Below, in pieces: positions 55,498-64,000 of a stretch of 64,000 bases of DNA. The stretch lies in NCBI GenBank assembly GCA_028873595.1, contig JAPPOV010000001.1, forward strand, positions 46,213-110,212, in the 5' to 3' direction. The notes beneath the pieces were generated by a model that was not told the origin of the DNA, searched no databases, and was given only the letters and a program-made list of their open reading frames with translations. This DNA is from Gemmatimonadota bacterium. Lineage in GTDB: Bacteria; Gemmatimonadota; Gemmatimonadetes; Longimicrobiales; Gaopeijiaceae. Numbering within the stretch: the first letter of the stretch is position 1; every line of letters starts with the position of its first letter. Both the position numbers and the translations under genes were made by a program.

Positions 55498-56556
55498 TCA
55501 GGGAGCCCGGACGATGTTGCCCTCGATAACGGCCAGTGAATCCACGGGCCACATGCTCAGGTCTACGGGCCAAGCCCCGGTGTCGCCGGGCGCGAGACGG
55601 ACACGCTGTACCGCGTCGAGTGAGAGCGGCGTGCCGCTCGCGAGCGAAGGAGTGCCCGCGTACTGGTAGATCCATGCCGCCGCTGTGGAGGTGGGTCCGG
55701 ACACCGTGAAGGTGCCGTCATGGACTGTGATGGCCGTGCCCTCGTCTAGGCCAATGCCGCGGATGGGTGCGCTTTCCACAAGAAGCGAGAATCGCGCGAG
55801 GAAGGCGAGGAGTCTCCCCTCACGGTCGCGCTCGGAGAAGTGCGTGTCGACCAGGACACCCTCCAACTCCGGCTGGCCGAAGGGGGAGAGGGAGACCGAC
55901 ACGTCTGTGCGAAGGGGGTCGGCTAGCGCTTCGGTCGACGTGACTGATCCCTCGCGGGCATCGAACGCGCCCTCCCCCAGTGACATCGCACCGGCGCTGG
56001 TACCACCGATCGCGATCTGCCGATTTGCGCTCGCGCTCAACTGGTCGTGCAGCGTGGTGGGCCAGAGGCCCAGGTAGTCCCACTGGTTTCCACCGGCAAT
56101 CCAAATCGCTTCGGCGTGCTGGACTCTGCACAGAACGCCGGGATTCGCTCCTCCTGCGGCGACGTCCAGTCGCACGGTCACCGCGGCGTTGGGCCGGGGA
56201 TCGGAGCCGAGCTCCTGCATGAAGTAGTTGGGGTAGCTCGTGGTCGAGCCGCGGGCACGCATGATGAGCACGTCCCCACCTCCCGCAGCTTCTACGAAGC
56301 CGCGGCTCGCGCCGTCATCTTCGGGACCACCACCCATCAGAACGATCCGCCGCTGGACAGGGGCCGCATCGTCCGTGAACGAGCCCTGTCCGCCCTGCGT
56401 GACGCCGGAACCGACGACGGGGCAGAGACGTTCGTCGAGGGCGAGCGGGTTCTCCGGCCCTGAGCCGCAGGCGGCAACGCCTGCCAGCGCCACCATCGCC
56501 AGGGCGACGGGCTGCCGGACGGACCTATGGGCCGCCGATGGGGAGGCCGCGTGCAC
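55498..56556 (-). CDS. cyanophycinase-like (S51 family) exported protein
   Basis: 352 residues, GTG start. The N-terminus is a lipoprotein signal (ALAMVALAGVAAC). The S51 fold is shown by RRIVLMGGGPEDDGASRGFVEAAGGGDVLI, AIWIAGGNQWDYL and the nucleophile elbow IGGTSAGAMSLGEG, then GIGLDEGTAITV, a typical cyanophycinase segment. Exported S51 proteins are poorly known; dipeptidase or polymer-cleaving activity is possible. It lies 5 bp from the hydratase gene upstream. Confidence 0.82.
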   Translation of the reverse strand: MHAASPSAAHRSVRQPVALAMVALAGVAACGSGPENPLALDERLCPVVGSGVTQGGQGSFTDDAAPVQRRIVLMGGGPEDDGASRGFVEAAGGGDVLIMRARGSTTSYPNYFMQELGSDPRPNAAVTVRLDVAAGGANPGVLCRVQHAEAIWIAGGNQWDYLGLWPTTLHDQLSASANRQIAIGGTSAGAMSLGEGAFDAREGSVTSTEALADPLRTDVSVSLSPFGQPELEGVLVDTHFSERDREGRLLAFLARFSLLVESAPIRGIGLDEGTAITVHDGTFTVSGPTSTAAAWIYQYAGTPSLASGTPLSLDAVQRVRLAPGDTGAWPVDLSMWPVDSLAVIEGNIVRAP

Positions 56557-56561
56557 CGAGT

Positions 56562-57344
56562 TCAGCGGCCCTTGAAGTCCGGCTTCCGTTTCTCCACGAA
56601 GGCGGAGACCCCTTCGCGTCCATCCTCGGACGCGAAGGCGTCCAGGAACCGCTCTTTCTCGTAGACGAGTCCCTCGGCAAGAGGCAGCTCGTAGGCGGCG
56701 CGGATCGCATCCTTGGCGAGCCGGAGGGAGACCGGGCTCCAGCGGGCCATGCGGCCCGCGAGCTCCAGCGCGCGGCTGAGGTGTTCGCCCTCGTCGACGA
56801 GGATGTCGACATAACCGATGCGGTGCGCCTCTTCGGCTTCGAGGAAGTCACCGGTGAGGCTGATGATCGATGCCCAGCCGCGGCCAACCAGTCGCGCGAG
56901 TCGCTGGGTGCCTCCTCCGCCGGGAATAAGTCCGATGCGGATCTCAGCCTGGCTGATACGGGCTGTGCGGTCTGCAACGCGGATATCGCAGGCCAGTGCC
57001 AACTCGGAACCCCCTCCGATACAGAAGCCGTGGATCGCGCAGATGACCGGTTTGGGGAAGTCCGCGACCGTTTCGTAGATCCGGCGATGAGCGTAGACGT
57101 CCCTCTGTTCCTCGGGCGTACGCGAGGCAAACTCCGTGATGTCGGCCCCAGCGACAAAGGCTTTTTCCCCGGAGCCGTGGATGACCACCGCTCGAACGTC
57201 TTCGTCCTGTTCGAGTTCATCGAACGTTTCGCGCAGGATTCGACGGACTTCGGCGTTCAACGCATTGAGTTTGTCTGGGCGGTTGAGGGTAATGACGGCG
57301 ATGTGGTCATCGCGTTTCTCTACCTGGACCGGTGCGTCGGACAT
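56562..57344 (-). CDS. enoyl-CoA hydratase
   Basis: 260 residues. Crotonase signatures: TLNRPDKLNALN, GEKAFVAGADITEFA, GFCIGGGSELALACDIRVA, and the catalytic pair region QAEIRIGLIPGGGGTQRL, which retains both Glu positions expected of true hydratases. GGAG lies 6 bases before the ATG. It belongs to the fatty-acid oxidation group with the dehydrogenase and thiolase upstream, after a 180-bp gap. Confidence 0.93.
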   Translation of the reverse strand: MSDAPVQVEKRDDHIAVITLNRPDKLNALNAEVRRILRETFDELEQDEDVRAVVIHGSGEKAFVAGADITEFASRTPEEQRDVYAHRRIYETVADFPKPVICAIHGFCIGGGSELALACDIRVADRTARISQAEIRIGLIPGGGGTQRLARLVGRGWASIISLTGDFLEAEEAHRIGYVDILVDEGEHLSRALELAGRMARWSPVSLRLAKDAIRAAYELPLAEGLVYEKERFLDAFASEDGREGVSAFVEKRKPDFKGR

Positions 57345-57526
57345 CGGGACTCCGTGTGGTCGAATGATTGCGGGGATCCGCTTCGAAAGGTCGTCATCCA
57401 GAGTCTCGACTCAACCCTCCCGGAGCGTGAAGCCATTGATGGGCGACGGTACGACCGTCAGGCCTCCCTCACGAGGCAACCGAGGCGTCCGCACCTCTCA
57501 GACTCACGGACGGGATCCGGACGTTC

Positions 57527-58381
57527 CTACCATGAGTAGAAGCCCTGACCGCTCTTCTTGCCCAGCTTACCCTCTGCGACCATCTCCCGAAGCAGGGCCG
57601 GAGGTGCGAAGGCCTCTGAGCCAAGAGTCTGATGCAGGTACTCCGCGATACCGAGACGCACATCGAGACCCACCAGATCGGTAAGCTTGAGCGGCCCCAT
57701 CGGGTGTCGGTAGCCGAGCTCCATCGCTTTGTCGATATCCTCGGGAGACGCGACACCTTGTTCGACCATACGGATGGCTTCCATACCGAGAACGATCCCC
57801 AGCCGAGATGACGCGAAGCCGGGCGCATCTCTCACGACGATCGGTTCCTTACCGAGACGCCGTGCAAAGTCGACCGCAGTGTCTCGGGTCGCAGCGGACG
57901 TCTCCGCTCCCCACACGACTTCTACAAGTCCCATGATGTGGACAGGATTGAAGAAGTGCATACCGACGAATCGGGCAGGATCCTTTGCCACGGCGGCGAT
58001 CTGAGTGATCGAGAGCGATGACGTGTTGGTGGCGAGGATCGCGTGGGCCGGGGCGGCTGCGTCGACCTCGGCGAAGATCGATTCCTTCAGCTCCATGGAT
58101 TCCGGAGCTGCCTCGATCACCAGGTCCGCGCCCGTCACGGCCTCTCTGATGCTCGTCGCGGTCGAGAGGTTCGCGAGGGTCGTGTCCCGTGACGCCTGCG
58201 TGACCTTCCCGCGAGCGATGCCCTTGTCCAGGTTCCCGCGAATCCGGTCGAGGCCACCTGCCACCGCGGCTTCGTTGATGTCGTACAGGCGAACCGTACA
58301 GCCACTGGTGGCGCTAACCTGTGCGATGCCATGCCCCATCGTTCCGGCCCCGAGCACCGCGACAGTTTCGATACGGCTCAT
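57527..58381 (-). CDS. 3-hydroxyacyl-CoA (3-hydroxybutyryl-CoA) dehydrogenase
   Basis: 284 residues from ATG 58381, overlapping the thiolase stop as ATGA. NAD-binding VLGAGTMGHGIAQV at the start, ILATNTSSLSITQIAA, the catalytic His in VGMHFFNPVHIM, and a C-terminal helical domain ending KSGQGFYSW. The short single-domain form is typical of butyrate/PHB-type or beta-oxidation HBDH. It would act between the hydratases and the thiolase. Confidence 0.95.
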   Translation of the reverse strand: MSRIETVAVLGAGTMGHGIAQVSATSGCTVRLYDINEAAVAGGLDRIRGNLDKGIARGKVTQASRDTTLANLSTATSIREAVTGADLVIEAAPESMELKESIFAEVDAAAPAHAILATNTSSLSITQIAAVAKDPARFVGMHFFNPVHIMGLVEVVWGAETSAATRDTAVDFARRLGKEPIVVRDAPGFASSRLGIVLGMEAIRMVEQGVASPEDIDKAMELGYRHPMGPLKLTDLVGLDVRLGIAEYLHQTLGSEAFAPPALLREMVAEGKLGKKSGQGFYSW

Positions 58382-59580
58382 GTGCCCTCCAGCAGGCTCG
58401 TGATTCCCTGACCGACTCCGATGCACATCGAGGCCATTCCGCGGGTGGCGTTCTGCCTCTTCATCTGATGTACGAGCGTGACCAGGATACGAGCGCCCGA
58501 GCACCCGACCGGGTGCCCCAGCGCAATGGCGCCTCCGTTCACGTTCACGCGCTCGGGGTCGAGGCCGAGTTGGTTCATGCACGGGATCGCCTGCGCGGCG
58601 AACGCCTCGTTCAATTCCGCAACGTCAATGTCGTCGATGGACCAGCCTTGGCGGGTCAGCGCCTTTTGGGTGGCTGGAACCGGTCCGATGCCCATTCTGT
58701 GTGGCTCGACACCGGCTACAGCTCCGCCGACCACGCGGGCTAACGGCTCCAGGCCGAGCTCCTTACCGCGCTCCGCGGAGACCACGAGTAGCGCGGCGGC
58801 CCCGTCGTTGATGCCCGACGAGTTACCGGCAGTCACCGTACCGTCTTTCTTGAAGACTGGGCGGAGTCGAGCGAGTGACTCGGCCGTCGTGTCGGCGCGC
58901 GGGTGTTCGTCCATGTCGACGACGACAGGGTCTCCCTTTCGACGGGGAACCGAAACCGAGACGATCTCGTCGGCAAAGACGTCAGCGCGCATGGCCCGTT
59001 CCGTACGCTGCTGGCTCTCTGCTGCGAAGGCATCCTGTGCTTCACGCGTGACCCCGAATTCTTCGGCGATCACTTCCGCTGTTTCACCCAGTCCGATCGT
59101 CCACTCGGGTGTGAAGGCCGGATTGGGGAAGCGCCAACCCAGAACGGTGTCGGCGGTCTTGGGGTGGCCGCGTGAGTACCCGACCTCGGGCTTGAGCATG
59201 ACGAACGGCGCCCGACTCATGCTTTCCACGCCTCCGGCGACAAAGACGTCCCCCTCACCGGCCTGGATCGCATGGAAGGCGGAGAGAAGAGCCTGCATAC
59301 CCGAACCGCAGAGGCGGTTCACCGTCTGCCCTGGGATTTCGACCGGGAGCCCCGCGCGAAGTAGCGCCATTCGGGCAACGTTCCGGTTGTCTTCACCGGC
59401 CTGGTTGATGCAGCCCAGGAGAACGTCGTCGATCGTGGCCGGGTCGACATCGTTTCGTTTCAGCAGCCCTGCAATCGTGACGGCCGCGAGATCGTCGGGC
59501 CGCACCGGGGCGAGGCCTCCACCGTGCCTGCCGATCGGCGTTCGCACGCCGTCGATGATCCATGCTTCGCGCATTGTCAT
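58378..59580 (-). CDS. acetyl-CoA C-acyltransferase (thiolase)
   Basis: 400 residues. Catalytic Cys91 in VNRLCGSGMQ, His in GGAIALGHPVGCSG and the second Cys in MCIGVGQG are intact. GCINQAGEDNRNVARMALLRAGLP is close to the PcaF/beta-ketoadipyl-CoA thiolase branch, but general acyl-CoA thiolase activity is equally possible. It is coupled to the dehydrogenase gene and follows the aldehyde dehydrogenase by 70 bp. Confidence 0.95.
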   Translation of the reverse strand: MTMREAWIIDGVRTPIGRHGGGLAPVRPDDLAAVTIAGLLKRNDVDPATIDDVLLGCINQAGEDNRNVARMALLRAGLPVEIPGQTVNRLCGSGMQALLSAFHAIQAGEGDVFVAGGVESMSRAPFVMLKPEVGYSRGHPKTADTVLGWRFPNPAFTPEWTIGLGETAEVIAEEFGVTREAQDAFAAESQQRTERAMRADVFADEIVSVSVPRRKGDPVVVDMDEHPRADTTAESLARLRPVFKKDGTVTAGNSSGINDGAAALLVVSAERGKELGLEPLARVVGGAVAGVEPHRMGIGPVPATQKALTRQGWSIDDIDVAELNEAFAAQAIPCMNQLGLDPERVNVNGGAIALGHPVGCSGARILVTLVHQMKRQNATRGMASMCIGVGQGITSLLEGT

Positions 59581-59650
59581 AGCTCGTTGTCGATCAGTGG
59601 CCGGGCCGTCCGATCGGGTTTGCTTGGGTCGGGTGCAGGTCGAGGACGGT

Positions 59651-61111
59651 TCAGCCGTCTACTGCTACCCAGACGCTCTTCGTCTGTGTGTACTTTTCGA
59701 GCGCCGCCTCGTGGCCGAGGTCGCGGCCGAAGCCGCTGGCCTTGTATCCGCCGAACGGGGACGCCGAGTCGTACTGGTTATATGTGTTGATCCAGACGGT
59801 GCCAGCCTGGAGCTCGCGAGCGACGCGGTGCGCCGTACCGATGTCTCGGGTCCAGATACCCGAGGCCAGACCGTACATCGTGTCGTTGGCGACCTCGATC
59901 GCGTGATCGACGTCATCGACCGGAATCACCGCCGCTACCGGCCCGAAGATCTCCTCCTGAGCGATCGTCATCCCCGGCTCGACGTCGGCGAAGACCGTGG
60001 CGGTGACGAAGTTGCCGGTCCCGTTCACACTCGTGCGTTCACCGCCGGCGACCAGACGGGCCCCTTCATCCCTGCCCGCATCTACGTAGGCCATCACGCG
60101 GTCGAGCTGCTCTTCGCTGACGATGGCTCCGAGACGTGTACTCGCGTCCATGGGGTCACCAACGGTCATCTTCTCTGCACGGGCCGCAAACTCCGTTATG
60201 AAGTCGTCGTAAATCGAGCGCTCGACCAAGACGCGGGAGCCTGCAGCGCAGACCTCTCCCTTCCCGTAAAAGATTCCGGTCGTCGCTCCCCGCACGGCGG
60301 CTCTCACATCGGCATCGGCCAGCACGATGTTCGGGGATTTTCCACCGAGCTCGAGCGACACCTTCTTCAGCGTGTCGGCGGCACCGCGCATGACGATCTT
60401 TCCGACCTCTGTCGATCCGGTGAAGGCGATGGCATCCACACCGGGGTGTGCGACCAGGGCCGCTCCGGCCGTTTCCCCGAAGCCGGGTACAACGTTGAAC
60501 ACCCCTGCCGGGAATCCGACCTCGGCGGCGAGCTCCGCCAACCGGATGGCGGTCAGCGGAGTCTGCTCCGCAGGCTTGAGGATGACCGCGTTTCCGCACG
60601 CCAGGGCCGGAGCGACTTTCCATGTCGCGAGAGAGAGAGGGAAGTTCCACGGAGTGATGCAGCCGACGACACCGACCGGCTCGCGAAGGGTGTAGTTCAA
60701 GAACGGTCCGGCCACCGGGATGGTTGACCCCTCGATCTTGTCGGCAAGCCCCGCGTAGTACCGGAAGTTCTCGATGACGCTCGGAAGATCGACCTTTCGG
60801 GCCTCGAAGTACGGCTTGCCGTTATCTGCTGTTTCGAGGGCGCCCAACTCGTCGGCATTCGCCTGCAGAGCGTCCGCGAGCTTCCAAAGCAGACGTGACC
60901 GCTTGTGCGGGTTCATGTCCCGCCACTCCGGGTTTCTCATCGCGGCGCGCGCCGCCTCTACAGCCCGGTCGATGTCCGCGGCCTGACCGGACGCGACCTC
61001 GGTGATGGTCTCGTGGGTTGCCGGGTTTACGGTCGCGAATGTGTATCCATCGGTGGCGTCCGCCCACTCGTTGCCAATCCACATCTGATTCCGGATCGTC
61101 CGCTCAGACAT
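59651..61111 (-). CDS. NAD(P)-dependent aldehyde dehydrogenase
   Basis: 486 residues. ALDH fold with PWNFPLSLATWKVAPAL, the general-base Glu254 in SLELGGKSP and the nucleophile Cys288 in GKGEVCAAGSR, then EEIFGPVAAV and PFGGYKASGFGRDLG. The closest general types are betaine-aldehyde or medium-chain aldehyde dehydrogenases; the substrate is open. AGGAG lies about 6 bases before the ATG. It is the first gene of the run that continues with thiolase and dehydrogenase. Confidence 0.93.
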   Translation of the reverse strand: MSERTIRNQMWIGNEWADATDGYTFATVNPATHETITEVASGQAADIDRAVEAARAAMRNPEWRDMNPHKRSRLLWKLADALQANADELGALETADNGKPYFEARKVDLPSVIENFRYYAGLADKIEGSTIPVAGPFLNYTLREPVGVVGCITPWNFPLSLATWKVAPALACGNAVILKPAEQTPLTAIRLAELAAEVGFPAGVFNVVPGFGETAGAALVAHPGVDAIAFTGSTEVGKIVMRGAADTLKKVSLELGGKSPNIVLADADVRAAVRGATTGIFYGKGEVCAAGSRVLVERSIYDDFITEFAARAEKMTVGDPMDASTRLGAIVSEEQLDRVMAYVDAGRDEGARLVAGGERTSVNGTGNFVTATVFADVEPGMTIAQEEIFGPVAAVIPVDDVDHAIEVANDTMYGLASGIWTRDIGTAHRVARELQAGTVWINTYNQYDSASPFGGYKASGFGRDLGHEAALEKYTQTKSVWVAVDG

Positions 61112-61140
61112 CTCGTCTCCTGGTGCCTCGTGTATGAACG

Positions 61141-61178
61141 CGAAGCGGGGCCCGGAATACGCCCCGGACCCCGCTTCG
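61141..61178 (-). terminator. strong hairpin between hydratase and aldehyde dehydrogenase
   Basis: CGAAGCGGGG (61141-61150) pairs with CCCCGCTTCG (61169-61178); after one C/A mismatch CCGG pairs with CCGG, leaving an 8-base loop. It starts about 23 bp past the hydratase stop on the minus strand. No T-run. Confidence 0.5.
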
Positions 61179-61201
61179 ATGTGTCGCGAAGGTCGTCAGC
61201 G

Positions 61202-62002
61202 TCAGCTACCGGTGAATTCGGCTGCCCGCTTCTCCACGTAGGCGTTCAGTCCTTCCTTGGCGTCGCTGCTCGCAAAGAGCTGTGCCTGGAGTTCGCGCTC
61301 GAGCGCCAGTGCCAGCTCGAACGGAAGCTCCGCGCCCGTCTGGACCGACCGCTTGATGAGGCCGACCGCCTTCGTGGCCTTGTTCGGCGTCGTGAACTGG
61401 CTCGCGTACTCGAGGACGGCGTCGACGAACGAGTCGCGATCTTCGTGATCGTAGATCTCATTGACCAGGCCGTGTTTGTGCGCCTCGTCGAAGCCGAACG
61501 TCGTCCCCTCTGCCATCATCTGGATCGCGACCGGCTTCCCGACGAGACGGACGAGGCGCTGCGTGCCACCGGTACCCGGGAGCACGCCCAGGGCGACCTC
61601 GGGCAGTCCAACCTTTCCGGCGTCCTTGCGGGCGATCCGGATGTCCGCCGCCATCGCGATCTCGAGGCCACCACCGACGGTGTGACCGTTCAGTGCGGCG
61701 ATCACGAGTTTCGGCGTGTGCTCGAGCCGGTTCAGGGTCTCGTTGGCGTGCAAGCAGAAGCAATACTTCCACTCGGGATCGGCTTCGGAGAGCATGCCAA
61801 TGTTGGCGCCGGCGCAGAAGAACTTCTCGCCCGCGCCGGTGAGCACGATCACCTCGACGTTTTCGTCGAAGCGCGCCTTGATGATGCTCTCGTCGAGCTG
61901 GCGCATCATCTCGTGCGTGTACGTGTTCGCGGGCGGATCGTCGAGGGTGAGAAGGGCGACCTTGCCACGAACCTCGTAGTGCACCAATACCGAATCGGAC
62001 AT
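61202..62002 (-). CDS. enoyl-CoA hydratase/isomerase family protein
   Basis: 266 residues from ATG 62002, with AAGGG about 9 bases upstream; the much longer open frame crosses the promoter gap. Crotonase fold: LDDPPANTYTHEMM, GAGEKFFCAGANIGML, LNGHTVGGGLEIAMAADIRIA and GLPEVALGVLPGTGGTQRLVRLVG. One catalytic Glu position appears kept (LPEVALG); the other is less clear, so isomerase or another crotonase activity is possible. It is divergent from nfeD across a 319-bp gap. Confidence 0.9.
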   Translation of the reverse strand: MSDSVLVHYEVRGKVALLTLDDPPANTYTHEMMRQLDESIIKARFDENVEVIVLTGAGEKFFCAGANIGMLSEADPEWKYCFCLHANETLNRLEHTPKLVIAALNGHTVGGGLEIAMAADIRIARKDAGKVGLPEVALGVLPGTGGTQRLVRLVGKPVAIQMMAEGTTFGFDEAHKHGLVNEIYDHEDRDSFVDAVLEYASQFTTPNKATKAVGLIKRSVQTGAELPFELALALERELQAQLFASSDAKEGLNAYVEKRAAEFTGS

Positions 62003-62321
62003 CTGGGCTATTCCCTTGGAAATGGATGCTGAATGCGTCTCTTGAGAGCCGTCGAAACGGGGTGAAAGCGGGTGCTCGGACTGGCTCCGGAAGAGCTGAA
62101 AGGTCCCAACGTTGGAGCTGGCGGTCAACCGGCTGAGACCCTCGGGACGGGAGGCGAAATGAAGGTTTTTCCGTGTGCCGCCGTACCCTTGGTGTGTGGC
62201 CCTAGAATACAGGGGAGTGACCTTGCCTGCGTCTCTCGATTTCAAGAGTGCCGTGTCGCGTTGTGTGGGGTAGCAGAGTCCGTACTTTGACGTTGCCGGA
62301 GATCTCCCGGAGGTCGTTGCA
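62003..62321. promoter_or_regulatory. divergent promoter region between enoyl-CoA hydratase and nfeD
   Basis: 319 bp without a gene. On the minus strand TTGACC (62128-62123) is followed by a 17-base spacer that contains the perfect palindrome CCAACGTTGG (62106-62115), then a weak -10. On the plus strand TAGAAT (62203-62208) is a five-of-six -10 without a good -35, and GGAGGT (62309-62314) is the nfeD Shine-Dalgarno. The rest shows nothing I can assign. Confidence 0.4.
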
Positions 62322-63689
62322 ATGATTCGTCGAATTCCATTCGTCCTGGTCGTGGGTGCTGTGCTTGCCGCGCTTCCGGCCCCCACCGTGGCTCAGTCGA
62401 GCGGCATGGTCATCCGGGTTCCGGTGACCGGTGTGGTCGAGTTGGGGCTGGCGCCGTTCATCGAGCGAAGTATCGAGGAAGCGGCCGCATCCGGTGCGGC
62501 TGCCGTCATCCTCGACATGGATACGCCGGGTGGACGAGTGGACGCAGCCGAGCGCATCTCTGACGCATTGTCCGACTCTCCGGTCCCCGTATACACGCTG
62601 GTGAATCGAAGGGCATATTCGGCGGGTGCGCTCATTGCGCTCTCGACGGACCGCATCTACATGCGGCCGGGATCGGTGATGGGAGCTGCCACCCCCGTAG
62701 ACGGTAGTGGTACGAAGGCTTCGGAGAAGATCGTCTCGGCGATGCGAAGCCAGATGCGTGCCCTCGCGGAGGACGCGGAGCTCGATCCGGAGGTCGCGGC
62801 GGCGATGGTCGACGAAGACATAGAGATCGAGGGAGTCACCGAGGCCGGGAAGCTCCTGACCCTCACGACGGAAGAGGCGGTCGACCTCGGGTATGCCGAG
62901 GAGATCGAGGACCTTTCCTCGCTGATCGAGGAAATCGGGGTGGCTGGAGCGACCGTAACGACAGCGGAAGCGAACTGGGCCGAGCGCGTCGTTCGTTTCT
63001 TTTCGAACCCTGTCGTCGCGCCGTTTCTCCTCTCGCTCGGCTTCCTCGGGCTCCTCACGGAGATCAAGACTCCGTCATTCGGACTTGCCGGGGGGGCGGG
63101 TATCCTGGCCCTCTCACTGTTCTTCGGCTCACACCTGATCATCGGCCTCGCGGGGCTGGAGGACCTCATCATCTTCGGCGTTGGGCTCGCCCTGATCGGG
63201 GTCGAGGTGCTGTTGATCCCCGGATTCGGCATCTTCGGTCTTCTCGGCGGGATCGGGGTCATGGCAGGCCTGTATCTGAGCATGCTCGGAGGCTTGCCGA
63301 CATCCCCGGACTTCACACGGGCAGGGATGGTGTTGAGCACAACCGTGTTGCTGATCGTTGTGTCGGCCTGGGTTGTGATCCGGACACTCCCCGGCTCGTC
63401 ACGCTTGGCGCGCAGCGGTATTCTACTGACGGACACTACGGATACCGAGATCGGATACGAGTCGGCCGAGACCCGCGTGGACCTCATCGGTTTGGTCGGA
63501 AAAGCCATCACCGATCTACGCCCTGCGGGCACCGCACTCTTCGGAGACGAACGCATCGATGTCGTCTCGGAATCCGAATGGGTCACCGAAGGTACGCCGG
63601 TTAAGGTCGTCAGCGCCGAGGGGTATCGGCACGTCGTCCGAGCCGTCGATCATGCAGAGCTTAACGAGGGCACGCCGACCGAGGCGTAG
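62322..63689 (+). CDS. nfeD: NfeD family membrane serine protease
   Basis: 455 residues. Signal peptide (1-25), then a ClpP-like domain with the nucleophile Ser100 in RRAYSAGALIALS and a Lys candidate at 132 or 136; LDMDTPGGRVDAAERI is the conserved segment before it. Four or five membrane helices (about 225-360) and a C-terminal NfeD OB-fold domain (LVGKAITDLRPAGTALF...V) follow. Long NfeD proteins act with flotillin/stomatin partners in membrane quality control; the floA gene follows 39 bp downstream. Confidence 0.94.
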   Translation: MIRRIPFVLVVGAVLAALPAPTVAQSSGMVIRVPVTGVVELGLAPFIERSIEEAAASGAAAVILDMDTPGGRVDAAERISDALSDSPVPVYTLVNRRAYSAGALIALSTDRIYMRPGSVMGAATPVDGSGTKASEKIVSAMRSQMRALAEDAELDPEVAAAMVDEDIEIEGVTEAGKLLTLTTEEAVDLGYAEEIEDLSSLIEEIGVAGATVTTAEANWAERVVRFFSNPVVAPFLLSLGFLGLLTEIKTPSFGLAGGAGILALSLFFGSHLIIGLAGLEDLIIFGVGLALIGVEVLLIPGFGIFGLLGGIGVMAGLYLSMLGGLPTSPDFTRAGMVLSTTVLLIVVSAWVVIRTLPGSSRLARSGILLTDTTDTEIGYESAETRVDLIGLVGKAITDLRPAGTALFGDERIDVVSESEWVTEGTPVKVVSAEGYRHVVRAVDHAELNEGTPTEA

Positions 63690-63728
63690 CCGAGCACAGA
63701 ACCAACTTCCTCTGACGAGGCTCCACAC

Positions 63729-64000
63729 ATGGAAGGCATCGCAGCACTCAACGCGCTTCTTCTCGCCGGATCCGTCTTTCTGGTGTTCATCATCGCCTGG
63801 GCGATTCCGGTCCGACTCTGGGTGGAAGCGCTCTCCGCGGGTGTATCTGTCGGTATCGGGACGCTCGTCGGCATGCGACTGCGAAAGGTGTCGCCTGCTG
63901 CAATCGTGCGACCCCTCATCAATGCGACGAAGGCAGGGCTGGCGCTCGACATCAACGCGCTCGAAGCCCATTACCTGGCAGGCGGGCGTGTGGATCGGGT
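63729..64000 (+). CDS. floA: flotillin-like protein FloA, N-terminal part
   Basis: The first 90 residues, cut by the window edge. After one membrane hairpin segment (about 8-30, [15 protein letters not shown]), the conserved block [41 protein letters not shown] matches the FloA/YqfA family. FloA forms membrane microdomain scaffolds. It pairs with nfeD, the usual operon. Confidence 0.92.
   Translation, partial: MEGIAALNALLLAGSVFLVFIIAWAIPVRLWVEALSAGVSVGIGTLVGMRLRKVSPAAIVRPLINATKAGLALDINALEAHYLAGGRVDR

Noticed and set aside
58478..60727. Open frame of 749 codons on the + strand
   Set aside because: It lies antisense to the thiolase and aldehyde dehydrogenase genes, whose motifs are intact. 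Its translation is Ser/Arg/Pro-rich without any family pattern; long antisense frames are usual in G+C-rich genes.
62130..62160. CTGAGA and neighbouring bases suggested a TPP riboswitch in the 319-bp gap
   Set aside because: The second conserved half (ACCUGA ... GGAUAAUACCAGCG) is absent, and no thiamin gene follows.
1..64000. Mobile elements, prophage, CRISPR, toxin-antitoxin or defence genes, tRNA and rRNA
   Set aside because: Read on both strands, no transposase, integrase, direct-repeat array, restriction or antitoxin signature, tRNA cloverleaf or rRNA stretch was found.

Overview
The window reads as a dense, G+C-rich bacterial chromosome segment made almost entirely of housekeeping and catabolic genes. 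I see no rRNA, tRNA, CRISPR array, insertion sequence or phage gene. A periplasm-facing gene set (exported lytic transglycosylase, HtrA-type protease with a possible lipobox, LapA-like protein, PgpH-type HD phosphodiesterase, PurS/short PurL, NFACT/RqcH-like protein) suggests a diderm, free-living aerobic heterotroph outside the Proteobacteria. The gene mix and frequent GTG/TTG starts would fit Gemmatimonadota, but that is an impression from memory and not a demonstrated assignment.

Layout. 1-5 kb: the end of miaB, a LapA-like gene, comEC, an exported NIPSNAP protein and fbp. 4.9-19.1 kb, minus strand: add and a serine hydrolase, then a tightly coupled run read in the order truA, transaldolase, htrA, purB, purC, psd, pssA, purS, purQ, purL, purF. 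This places two phosphatidylethanolamine-synthesis genes inside a purine operon. 19.2-24.6 kb: trpD, then lexA inverted between trpD and trpC, then trpC, trpF, trpB, a 65-residue unknown ORF, and trpA. 24.7-29.6 kb: an NFACT (RqcH-like) gene, yqeK-like, LytR_C, lepB and rlmN. 29.7-35.7 kb: vanZ-like, aspS, phoH, pgpH-like and ybeY behind a terminator-like leader hairpin. 35.8-38.8 kb: mgtE and an ABC1/UbiB kinase.

38.8-49 kb is an acyl-CoA cluster: meaB, a split B12-dependent acyl-CoA mutase with a HAD gene between its subunits, an MCC-type carboxylase beta subunit, a split AtuA pair, an enoyl-CoA hydratase, two small unknown ORFs and an acyl-CoA dehydrogenase. The mutase carries the Phe/Gln pair of isobutyryl-CoA mutase instead of the Tyr/Arg pair of methylmalonyl-CoA mutase. 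The cluster therefore probably handles branched-chain acyl-CoA carbon. One small ORF is a free-standing RecQ-type four-cysteine zinc motif. 49-52.7 kb: RNase E/G with an acidic/RGG insertion, rplU, rpmA and a lytic transglycosylase. 52.8-62 kb, minus strand: a Na+/solute symporter with a small DUF3311-like partner and a class A beta-lactamase-like protein, a cyanophycinase-like protein, and a fatty-acid oxidation set (two enoyl-CoA hydratases, 3-hydroxyacyl-CoA dehydrogenase, thiolase, aldehyde dehydrogenase). The window ends with nfeD and the start of floA.

Genes in the larger runs are mostly joined by ATGA, GTGA or TGATG overlaps, which implies translational coupling. The best leads are the mutase specificity residues, the RecQ-type zinc protein, the 65-residue trp-operon ORF, the paired CCGAA repeats in the lexA/trpC promoter, the animal-like PurB, and a HAD gene that appears to start at CTG.
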